24,197 bases of DNA from JAVKSL01 sp039583695 (GTDB taxonomy: Bacteria > Actinomycetota > Acidimicrobiia > Acidimicrobiales > JAJPHD01). Both the position numbers and the translations under genes were made by a program. The notes under the pieces are model-generated. The model was given only the letters and a program-made list of their open reading frames with translations. It was not told where the DNA came from and made no database searches. The DNA lies in the NCBI GenBank assembly GCA_039583695.1, contig JAVKSL010000045.1, forward strand, positions 1 through 24,197. Direction: 5' to 3'. Shown in pieces: positions 8,207-15,281 of the stretch (the stretch's first letter is position 1; each line of letters begins with the position of its first letter).

Positions 8207-8923
8207 ATGCCACCCGGGCTCCACTTCGAGCGAGCCATGTGGGCAGAGGGCCACGAGGTGGTGGTCGGCGTCGACGAGGTGGGTCGGGGAGCCTGGGCCG
8301 GCCCGATAAGCGTGGGCATGGCCGTGCTGCCGAGGGACCGGAGGGTCTATGGGGTGCGCGACTCCAAGATGCTCGACGAGGCTCGGCGCGAGGGCCTCTT
8401 CGATCGCCTCGCCATGTGGTGTGTCAGCTGGTCTGTGGGTCACGCGAGTCACGATGAGTGCGACACCCTGGGGATGTCGGCGGCTCAGCGCCTGGCAGCC
8501 AACCGGGCGCTTCACGGGCTCCACGGGTTGCCGGACGGTGTGCTGATCGATGGCGGCTGGGATTTTGTGGGAGGTGGCCTCACCACCCGCCGGATCGTCA
8601 GGGGTGATGCGATCTGTCTGTCCATCGCCACAGCTTCGGTCCTGGCCAAGGTCACCCGTGACCGGATCATGCGAGCCGAGTCGGAGCACTTCCCCGGCTA
8701 CGCCTTCGACGCGAACAAGGGCTACCCCTGCCCCCGCCACAAGATGGCCCTGGCGGCCTGGGGACCCAGCTCCATTCACCGCCGGAGCTGGGCGTTCATG
8801 GACCACCTGGTGTGGGGCGGCCGGACTCACCGAGCTGGAGTCGGCGCCCCGCAGGCCGTCCCGACCACCTCACTCAGCCCACCCGGGGCTCTTTGGGCAG
8901 GCCCAGCACCCTTTCGCCGATGA
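8207..8923 (+). CDS. rnhB: Ribonuclease HII
   Basis: Cleaves the RNA strand of RNA-DNA hybrids and nicks at misincorporated ribonucleotides. The DEDD active site is complete: D23/E24 in GVDEVGRG, D115 in LIDGGWD and D152 in VTRDRIM, with the DSKML motif between. I chose the ATG at 8207 (238 aa); GTG at 8165 or 8198 and ATG at 8237 are alternatives. GGAG sits very close to 8207, so the start is not firm. With cofC starting at 8170 only 36 bases separate the divergent genes. About 30 residues past the conserved HRRSWAFMDHL form a Pro/Ala-rich tail that runs 50 bases into the 3' end of the acyl-CoA dehydrogenase on the other strand. Confidence 0.93.
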   Translation: MPPGLHFERAMWAEGHEVVVGVDEVGRGAWAGPISVGMAVLPRDRRVYGVRDSKMLDEARREGLFDRLAMWCVSWSVGHASHDECDTLGMSAAQRLAANRALHGLHGLPDGVLIDGGWDFVGGGLTTRRIVRGDAICLSIATASVLAKVTRDRIMRAESEHFPGYAFDANKGYPCPRHKMALAAWGPSSIHRRSWAFMDHLVWGGRTHRAGVGAPQAVPTTSLSPPGALWAGPAPFRR

Positions 8924-10079
8924 TGTTCTTCATGACCTCGTCGGTCCCCCCGGCGAGACGCATACCGGGGATTCCCAGCACCAGCTCCGACCAGGCCCAG
9001 GTGCCCCACTCACCGGTATCCGCGCACAGGGCCGGCCCCAGGGCGAGGCTGACCAGATCGGAAACCCGCCGCATGTTCTCGGTTAGCGCCAGCTTGGCTA
9101 CCGACATCTCGGGCCCCGGCAGCTGCCCAGCCCGGACCTTGGCCATTGCCCTCTGATTGGTGTAATCGGCTACCTTGGTGTGGATGTAGATGTCCGCCAG
9201 CCGCTGGCGCATGAGCGGATCGCCGTCCAGTCCGAGGTGGCAGAGCAGCGCCACCAGCCGTTCAGCGCCCAGCACTCCCGCAGCCGTGCTCACCATGCCG
9301 CCCCCGATCGCTGCTCTCTCGTGCATCAGCGTGGTCAAAGCGACGGACCATCCAGCATTGACGTCGCCCAACCGGTGCGAATCGGGGACTCGCACATCGC
9401 TGAAGAACACCTCGTTGAACGAGGCCCCTCCGGTCATCTGGCGCAGTGGCCGCACCTCCACCCCAGCGGCCCGCATGTCCACGACGAACCCGGTCAGGCC
9501 CTTGTGCTTGGGCACGTCCGGGTCGGTCCGGCAGATGATCTCGCCGATGTCGGAGAGCTGGGCCCCTGAGGTCCAGACCTTCTGGCCGTTGATAACCCAC
9601 TCGTCGCCGTCTCTCAGGGCGGTCGTCTGAAGGCTGGCCAGGTCCGATCCCGCCCCTGGCTCGCTGAACAGCTGGCAGGCCACGATGTCGCCCCGGTGCA
9701 GCCCGCGCAGGTACTCGGCTCTGGCCGATTCGGTCGCGTGGGCGAGAAGGGCTGGCGCAACGATGCCTATTCCTATGGCAAGTGGGAGCTCGCTCGGTGT
9801 CTCGAACGTCGCCTCCATGCGGCGGTAGAGCTCCTCGTAGGAGCGGGTCAACCCCCGTCCCCCGTATGCGGGCGGCCCGGTGATCCAGCCGAACCCGGCA
9901 TCGAAGACCTCCCGCCTCCACGCCTTCGCTGCGGCCAGCTCGGCCTGCTCCTCCTCATGGGTGCGCTCCGGAAAGATCGCCACCGAGTCGGACCCCTGCC
10001 CCCAGGCGGTGCTCTGCGGGATGCGCGGCTTGGCGTGGGCCCGGAGGAAGGCGGCTGCCTCGCCCTCGAAGTCACTCAC
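8874..10079 (-). CDS. Acyl-CoA dehydrogenase family protein
   Basis: FAD-dependent dehydrogenase of the acyl-CoA (FadE) family, oxidising a CoA thioester at C2-C3. It has the family signature CQLFSEPGAGSDLASL, the VWTSGAQ segment after GDEWVINGQK, LMHERAAIGGG, and a C-terminal AGGTDEVMKNIIGERVLGLP block. At the position that is the catalytic Glu in medium-chain enzymes (YEGT) it reads GGT. The frame is open from 10211, but I chose the GTG at 10079 (VSDFEGEAAAFLRAH), where family homology begins, giving 401 aa. GGAGGAG lies rather far upstream (~20 bases), so the start is uncertain. Its tail overlaps rnhB. The substrate (fatty acyl, sterol side chain or branched acyl) cannot be assigned. Confidence 0.88.
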   Translation of the reverse strand: MSDFEGEAAAFLRAHAKPRIPQSTAWGQGSDSVAIFPERTHEEEQAELAAAKAWRREVFDAGFGWITGPPAYGGRGLTRSYEELYRRMEATFETPSELPLAIGIGIVAPALLAHATESARAEYLRGLHRGDIVACQLFSEPGAGSDLASLQTTALRDGDEWVINGQKVWTSGAQLSDIGEIICRTDPDVPKHKGLTGFVVDMRAAGVEVRPLRQMTGGASFNEVFFSDVRVPDSHRLGDVNAGWSVALTTLMHERAAIGGGMVSTAAGVLGAERLVALLCHLGLDGDPLMRQRLADIYIHTKVADYTNQRAMAKVRAGQLPGPEMSVAKLALTENMRRVSDLVSLALGPALCADTGEWGTWAWSELVLGIPGMRLAGGTDEVMKNIIGERVLGLPKEPRVG

Positions 10080-10295
10080 CGTGTGGAGGCTAGGGCACGG
10101 GTCAGCTCCTCCGTCACCCTGTCCTGGTGGTTGACCATGTCGTCCGTAGCCGTCTGGCTCGCAGGGTCCAGCGCGCCAGACGTATAAAGGTATGGCAATC
10201 ACTGGCGGCAAACCAATTTCGGAGGAATATGCCCCCTATTGACTCAGGTGCTGTGCCCACTCATGACCAGCCCGCCGATGCGGCAAGATAGAGCT
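10080..10295. promoter_or_regulatory. Divergent spacer between acyl-CoA dehydrogenase and glutamate dehydrogenase genes
   Basis: 216 bases with no established gene. TATAAA at 10183-10188 is a possible -10 element for the + direction, though no clear -35 was found. A strong Shine-Dalgarno-like GGAGGA at 10221-10226 precedes ATG 10229 (a 20-codon ORF, listed separately) and TTG 10239 (in frame with the dehydrogenase). The promoter call is tentative. Confidence 0.3.
10229..10291 (+). CDS. Possible 20-codon upstream ORF (leader peptide)
   Basis: ATG at 10229 follows GGAGGA after only two bases and opens a 20-codon frame (MPPIDSGAVPTHDQPADAAR) ending in TAG at 10289-10291, four bases before the GTG proposed for the dehydrogenase. 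The short spacing to the SD is a weakness. The same SD could instead serve the in-frame TTG at 10239. No function is recognised, and this may be chance. Confidence 0.2.
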   Translation: MPPIDSGAVPTHDQPADAAR

Positions 10296-11540
10296 GTGAG
10301 CTTCGACCCCTGGGAGGCCATCCTTGCCCGCCTTGACGCTGCAGCCGCGGTGGCTGGCATCGATCCGGCGATTCACGAGCTGCTGCGCCGGCCCCGCCGG
10401 GTGCTGGAGGTGGCCGTGCCGGTGAAGATGGACGATGGCAGCATCGAGGTGTTCACCGGTTGGCGGGTGCATCACGACACCACGCGTGGGCCGGCCAAGG
10501 GAGGGATCCGCTTTCACCCGGCGCTCGATGCCAGGGAAGTCTCGGCTCTGGCTGCGGCGATGACCTTCAAATGCGCAGTGGCCGACATCCCCTTCGGAGG
10601 CGGGAAGGGCGGGGTGCGCTGCGACCCGGCCCGACTCTCGCTGGGGGAGCTGGAGCGCCTGACCCGGCGCTACACCTGGGAGATCTCCCCGTTGCTCGGA
10701 CCCGACCGGGACGTGCCGGCACCGGATGTGAACACCGATGCCCGGGTGATGGCTTGGGTCATGGACACGCTGTCCATGCTGCACGGGGAGTCCCTTCCGG
10801 GCTCGGTTACCGGCAAGCCCCTGTCGGTGGGTGGTGCTCACGGCCACCTCGGCGCAACTTCGACGGGTTGCCTGATGGTCATCCGGGCGGTCTTCGCCGA
10901 GCTTGGGCTGAGCGTGGCCGGGGCCCGGGTGGTGCTGCAGGGATACGGGAAGGTGGGCGGGCCGCTCGGCTACCTGCTGGCGTCGGCGGGGATGCGGGTG
11001 GTGGCGGTCGAGGACGCGGGAGGTGCGGTTTGCAACCAGGTGGGTCTCGACCAGGCCGCTCTAGCTGCCCACAAGGCCCTGACGGGAACCGTGGGGGGAT
11101 TCGCGCTTGGCGACCCGCTGGCGCCTGGCGAGCTGTGGAGCCTCCCCTGCGAGCTGGCGGTCCCGGCGGCTCTGGATGGGGTGATCGATCAGGCAGTGGC
11201 AGGGCGGCTGGGCGCTCAGGTGGTCGTGGAGGCGGCGAACGGCCCCACCACGCCGGACGCAGATGCGGTCCTGGCGAGTCGGGGGGTGGTCGTGGTCCCC
11301 GACATCCTCGCCAACGCCGGTGGAGTGACCGCCTCTTATTTTGAGTGGGCCCAGGCCCGCCAGGGTTACGCGTGGGATGAGGGGCTGGTGGCGAGCCGGC
11401 TTCGCCAGGGCATGGACGACGCCTTTGTCGCAGTGTGGGCCCGGGCGCAGGCGCTGGGTGTGTCCTTGCGCGCCGCGGCATACGTGCTTGGGGTCGAGCG
11501 GGTGGCCGAGGCCGTGGCTGCGCGGGGGCTGTTTCCGTAG
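10296..11540 (+). CDS. Glu/Leu/Phe/Val dehydrogenase (glutamate dehydrogenase type)
   Basis: NAD(P)-dependent oxidative deamination of an amino acid, most likely glutamate, linking nitrogen and TCA metabolism. 414 aa. Three key lysines have the spacing seen in hexameric glutamate dehydrogenases: K68 (PAKGGIRFHP), K92 (FKCAVADIPFGG) and K104 (GGGKGG). The nucleotide-binding motif GYGKVGGPLGYLL and the late NAGGVTASYFEW block are present. I chose the GTG at 10296 because family proteins begin close to DPWEAIL. In-frame alternatives are TTG 10239 (with the GGAGGA site 12 bases upstream) and ATG 10263. Substrate specificity among glutamate, leucine, phenylalanine and valine is not decided by what I can see. 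Confidence 0.9.
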   Translation: MSFDPWEAILARLDAAAAVAGIDPAIHELLRRPRRVLEVAVPVKMDDGSIEVFTGWRVHHDTTRGPAKGGIRFHPALDAREVSALAAAMTFKCAVADIPFGGGKGGVRCDPARLSLGELERLTRRYTWEISPLLGPDRDVPAPDVNTDARVMAWVMDTLSMLHGESLPGSVTGKPLSVGGAHGHLGATSTGCLMVIRAVFAELGLSVAGARVVLQGYGKVGGPLGYLLASAGMRVVAVEDAGGAVCNQVGLDQAALAAHKALTGTVGGFALGDPLAPGELWSLPCELAVPAALDGVIDQAVAGRLGAQVVVEAANGPTTPDADAVLASRGVVVVPDILANAGGVTASYFEWAQARQGYAWDEGLVASRLRQGMDDAFVAVWARAQALGVSLRAAAYVLGVERVAEAVAARGLFP

Positions 11541-11560
11541 GGGGTCGCTAGGCTGGGCGC

Positions 11561-11646
11561 GACACGGGAGCCCCACCGGGGGGCTGAGAGGGCACCAGAG
11601 GGTGCCGACCGCTTACCTGATCCGGGTCATGCCGGCGGAGGGAGGA
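11561..11646 (+). ncRNA. TPP riboswitch (THI element) controlling thiC
   Basis: The conserved aptamer core is visible: a CACGGGAGCC-type 5' arm, GGGGCTGAGAG (CTGAGA at 11584-11589), a variable GGCACC/GGTGCC stem-loop, then CCTGATCCGGGTCATGCC and a GGCGGAGGGA 3' arm. It binds thiamine pyrophosphate and shuts off thiamine synthesis. It lies directly before thiC; the 3' arm runs into the GGGAGG ribosome-binding site 5 bases from the ATG, which favours control of translation initiation by masking that site. The ends are approximate. Confidence 0.95.
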
Positions 11647-11650
11647 CGAG

Positions 11651-13405
11651 ATGAGTCAGACAGCTACGCAGGGCCAGGCTCGCCGCAAGGTTTACCGGCC
11701 CGGTCCATTGGGTACCCAGGTGCCCTTCACCGAGGTCGCTCTATCTCCCTCGCCCGCCAGAGGGGGCACGACCGTGCCCAACGAGCCGATCCTGTTGTAC
11801 GACACCAGTGGCCCGGGCTCGGACCCCGAGGTCGGGCTGGCGCCCCTGCGTCGGGAGTGGATTGTGGCCCGTGGCGACGTTGAGGAGCACGCCGGGCGCC
11901 TTCCGGCGGTGCGCGACGATGGCCGTTCCGCGGCGGCCGGGCGCCATGTGGAGACCTTCCCGGGCAGCCGGGCTGCCGCCGCTGGGCCCCGGGTCCTGCG
12001 GGCGCTCCCCGGGCGCGTCGTGACCCAGCTGCACTACGCTCGGCGGGGCGAGATCACTCACGAGATGGCGTTTGTCGCCGCGCGGGAGGGCCTCGCCCCG
12101 GAGTTCGTCCGGGACGAGATAGCGCGGGGTCGGGCCATCCTGCCGGCCAACGTCAACCACCCCGAGTCCGAACCCATGGCAATTGGCCGCAATCTGTTGG
12201 TGAAGGTGAACGCCAACATTGGCAACTCGTCAGTGGCATCCTCGATCGCGGAGGAAGTGGACAAGCTGACCTGGGCGACCCGCTGGGGGGCTGACACGAT
12301 CATGGACCTGTCCACCGGGCGGGACATCCACGCGACCCGCGAGTGGATCATCCGCAACTCGCCTGTGCCGGTGGGCACCGTGCCGATCTACCAGGCGCTA
12401 GAGAAGGTCGACGGTGCCGCGGAGGAGCTGTCCTGGGAGGTCTATCGCGATACGGTGATCGAGCAGTGCGAGCAGGGTGTGGACTACATGACTGTTCACG
12501 CCGGGGTGCGGCTGGCCTACGTGCCGCTCACCGCTCGGCGGACAACAGGGATTGTCAGCCGCGGTGGTTCGATCATGGCCGCCTGGTGCCTGGCCCATCA
12601 CACCGAGAGCTTCCTGTTTACCCACTTCCAGGAGCTCTGCGAGCTCCTGGCGGCTTACGACGTCAGCTTCTCCCTCGGCGACGGGCTGCGCCCTGGTTGT
12701 ATAGCTGATGCCAACGACGAAGCCTCCTTCGCCGAGCTGCGCACCCTGGGGGAGCTCACCGAGATTGCCTGGCGCCACGACGTGCAGTGCATGATCGAGG
12801 GACCGGGCCACGTCCCGATGCACAAGATCCGCCAGAACATGGACCTCCAGCTGGAGGTCTGTCACGAGGCGCCCTACTATACGCTCGGACCGCTCACCAC
12901 CGACGTGGCGCCGGGGTACGACCACATCACCTCGGCCATCGGAGCGGCCATGATCGGCTGGTACGGCACCGCGATGCTGTGTTATGTGACCCCCAAGGAG
13001 CACCTCGGCCTGCCCAACAGAGCTGACGTCAAAGACGGCGTGATCGCCTACAAGATCGCAGCACACGCCGCGGACCTGGCCAAGGGTCACCCTAGGGCCC
13101 AGGATTGGGACGACGCCCTGTCCAAGGCTCGCTTCGAGTTCCGCTGGGAGGACCAGTTCAACCTCGCCATGGATCCCGACACTGCTCGGGCCTATCACGA
13201 CGAGACCCTCCCGGCGGGACCGGCGAAGGTCGCCCACTTCTGCTCCATGTGTGGCCCCAAGTTCTGTTCGATGCGCATCAGCCAGGACGTCAGGGATTAT
13301 GCGGAGGCGCACGGGGTTGGGGCGGAGGAGGCCATCGCGCTAGGCATGAAGGAGAAGTCCGCCGAGCTGGCCTCACTCGGTGGCGGGGTGTACCACCCGG
13401 CCTAG
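11651..13405 (+). CDS. thiC: Phosphomethylpyrimidine synthase ThiC
   Basis: Radical-SAM enzyme that converts aminoimidazole ribotide to HMP phosphate, the pyrimidine half of thiamine. 584 aa. Recognisable blocks include NVNHPESEPMAIGRN, VNANIGNSS, DTIMDLSTGRDIH, SRGGSIMAAWCLAHH, EGPGHVPMHKI and APYYTLGPLTTDVAPGYDH. The C-terminal [4Fe-4S] motif CxxCxxxxC is complete at C531, C534 and C539. ATG at 11651 has GGGAGG 5 bases upstream, overlapping the end of the TPP riboswitch. The ~60-base gap downstream has only a small 6-base-pair hairpin and no U-tract, so no terminator is called. Confidence 0.98.
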   Translation: MSQTATQGQARRKVYRPGPLGTQVPFTEVALSPSPARGGTTVPNEPILLYDTSGPGSDPEVGLAPLRREWIVARGDVEEHAGRLPAVRDDGRSAAAGRHVETFPGSRAAAAGPRVLRALPGRVVTQLHYARRGEITHEMAFVAAREGLAPEFVRDEIARGRAILPANVNHPESEPMAIGRNLLVKVNANIGNSSVASSIAEEVDKLTWATRWGADTIMDLSTGRDIHATREWIIRNSPVPVGTVPIYQALEKVDGAAEELSWEVYRDTVIEQCEQGVDYMTVHAGVRLAYVPLTARRTTGIVSRGGSIMAAWCLAHHTESFLFTHFQELCELLAAYDVSFSLGDGLRPGCIADANDEASFAELRTLGELTEIAWRHDVQCMIEGPGHVPMHKIRQNMDLQLEVCHEAPYYTLGPLTTDVAPGYDHITSAIGAAMIGWYGTAMLCYVTPKEHLGLPNRADVKDGVIAYKIAAHAADLAKGHPRAQDWDDALSKARFEFRWEDQFNLAMDPDTARAYHDETLPAGPAKVAHFCSMCGPKFCSMRISQDVRDYAEAHGVGAEEAIALGMKEKSAELASLGGGVYHPA

Positions 13406-13467
13406 GGTCTTGGTACTAGCCTGGAGTGGCGCAGGAGATCCGGCGCCAAGGGACCAAGGGACGGTAG

Positions 13468-15276
13468 ATGAACAACAGATCCAGGCGGCGACTCATCGTT
13501 TGCGCAGTTCCGTCTGGCGTGGCCCTGGCAGCTGTCGCTGCCGTCGGGATCGGGTCCGGCATGGCAGCCAACCCGCCCCTTCGCACGGCGGCGCCCCTTG
13601 CCGGCGCAGGCTCGATCACTCCGGCGACACCCGGGACCACCTCGACGGTTGTTGCGGGCGCCACCAACCTGGGCACTGCACCGGCCGGTGAGCACCTGAC
13701 CGTGACCTTGGCGCTCCCCCTGCGGCACAAGAGTGCGCTCAACTATCTGTTCAGGGACGAGTACACGCCCGGTTATCCCACCTACCACCACTACCTGACT
13801 CCTTCGGAGTTCGACGCACGTTTCGCCCCCACTCAGGCCTCGGTGACAAGGATCCGCAGCTGGGCGGCCAATATGGGTATAGACGTGGCCTCGGTGTCGT
13901 CCAATCGCACCCTGGTGCAGCTTTCGGGCACCACCTCTTCGATCGGCACGGCGTTTGGGACCTCCTTTGACACTTACCGGGTCAAGGGTGGGCTCACCTA
14001 CCTCACACCCAGCTCCACCGCGATCCTGCCGGCAGCCCTGGTTGGCCAGGTCACTTCGGTGGTGGGTATGTCCACCCTCGGCCGCCTGGGCGTGACCACC
14101 GCCCCATCGGACTCCACCGCCCCATCCGATGGCACCGCCTCGTCCGCCTCGTCCGGGGGCCTGCTCGGGGGCCTGCTCGGGGACCTGTTCGGCGGCGGCG
14201 CCTCGACGCCCGCCCCAGGCCAAGCTCCCGGCAACCCGGTCACCACCGGCACGCCTGCCGCACCCAGCTACGGTCCCCGGCAGCTGGCGAGCATCTACAA
14301 CGCTCCCACTGCCGATCAGGGCGCCGGCCAGATCATCGCCGACATCGTCGAGGGGTCTCTCACCCAGGTGACCAAGGACCTGTCCACGTTCGAGACCAAC
14401 AACAACTTGCCGCACATCCCGGTGACCGTGGTCACGGTGGGCGCCAAGTCGTCCGACACCTCCTCCCAGATCGAGTGGGACCTCGACACCCAGTACTCGA
14501 CCGGTCTGGCGCCCCAGGCGTCTCGCCTGATCCTCTACGACGCGCACTCCCTGTCCGACACCGACGTCCTTGCAGCCATAAACAGCTTTGTCACCCAGGA
14601 CAAGGCCAAGGAGGCAGGGCTGTCGGGTGGCGAGTGTGAGTCTGTGGCAGCCGCCGACGGGGTCATGGGCGCCACAGACAATGCGCTCGCGCAGGCGGTA
14701 GCCCAGGGCCAGACCCTCTTCGTGGCGACCGGGGACGACGGGGCGTTCTGTGAGGCGCTTCAAGACGTCGGCCTCGCCGGCGCCGGCAAGGAGCCACCGT
14801 CGATCAGCTATCCAGCTTCCAGTCGCTATGCCGTGGCGGTCGGGGGGACCACGATCCTCACCACCGATCCTCTGACCGAGGCCGCCTGGATCGATAGCGG
14901 TGGGGGAGTGTCCGCCTTCGAGCTCGAGCCCCCCTACCAGCTTGGCCTGGTTGGCAACGTCGGTGGCCGGGCGACGCCCGATGTCGCCTTCGACGCCAGT
15001 CCCAACACTGGCGACCAGGTGGTGGTGAACGGCCAGACCGAGACGGTCGCCGGAACCAGCGCGGCCACCCAGGCCTGGGTGGGGATCTGGGCCCGGGCGC
15101 AGGAAGCCAAGGGTGGCAATCTCGGGTTCGCCAACATGGCGATCTACGCCGCGCCGCCTTCGGTGTTCCACGACATCACCACGGGTAACAACGGCTTCTA
15201 CTTGGCAGGGTCGGGATATAGCGAGGTTACTGGCAGGGGCACCCCGAACATTGCAGCGTTCATCGCCGGGCTCTAG
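13468..15276 (+). CDS. Secreted S53-family serine-carboxyl protease (sedolisin/kumamolisin-like) proprotein
   Basis: 602 aa preproprotease, usually active in acid. A basic N-terminus and hydrophobic stretch (residues ~8-33) act as a signal peptide. An activation prodomain follows at ~55-205 (YPTYHHYLTPSEFDARFAP). The catalytic domain holds the E-D-S set: E336 and D340 in SQIEWDLD, oxyanion Asp D423 in ATGDDGA, and nucleophile S531 in GTSAATQAW. The C-terminal DITTGNNGFY...GSGYSEVTGRGTPN resembles the family calcium site. A Ser/Gly/Pro-rich stretch (~205-265, with repeated APSD and GGLLG units) links prodomain and protease. ATG at 13468 follows GGGACGG. The next gene starts 5 bases after its stop, so co-transcription is likely. 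Confidence 0.92.
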   Translation: MNNRSRRRLIVCAVPSGVALAAVAAVGIGSGMAANPPLRTAAPLAGAGSITPATPGTTSTVVAGATNLGTAPAGEHLTVTLALPLRHKSALNYLFRDEYTPGYPTYHHYLTPSEFDARFAPTQASVTRIRSWAANMGIDVASVSSNRTLVQLSGTTSSIGTAFGTSFDTYRVKGGLTYLTPSSTAILPAALVGQVTSVVGMSTLGRLGVTTAPSDSTAPSDGTASSASSGGLLGGLLGDLFGGGASTPAPGQAPGNPVTTGTPAAPSYGPRQLASIYNAPTADQGAGQIIADIVEGSLTQVTKDLSTFETNNNLPHIPVTVVTVGAKSSDTSSQIEWDLDTQYSTGLAPQASRLILYDAHSLSDTDVLAAINSFVTQDKAKEAGLSGGECESVAAADGVMGATDNALAQAVAQGQTLFVATGDDGAFCEALQDVGLAGAGKEPPSISYPASSRYAVAVGGTTILTTDPLTEAAWIDSGGGVSAFELEPPYQLGLVGNVGGRATPDVAFDASPNTGDQVVVNGQTETVAGTSAATQAWVGIWARAQEAKGGNLGFANMAIYAAPPSVFHDITTGNNGFYLAGSGYSEVTGRGTPNIAAFIAGL

Positions 15277-15281
15277 CAGGG

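Noticed and set aside
8171..8830. N-terminal extension of cofC
   Set aside because: It is entirely antisense to rnhB and would double the normal CofC length.
12398..13312. 304-codon minus-strand frame opposite thiC
   Set aside because: thiC is unambiguous here, and the antisense protein has no recognisable motifs.
13427..13448. TGGCGC/GCGCCA hairpin after thiC as a terminator
   Set aside because: Only six base pairs with a 10-base loop and no T-tract; not convincing.
13402..15171. 589-codon open frame on the minus strand across the S53 protease gene
   Set aside because: Antisense shadow of a high-GC coding region: no recognisable domain, Gly/Arg/His-rich composition, and a clearly real protease on the other strand.
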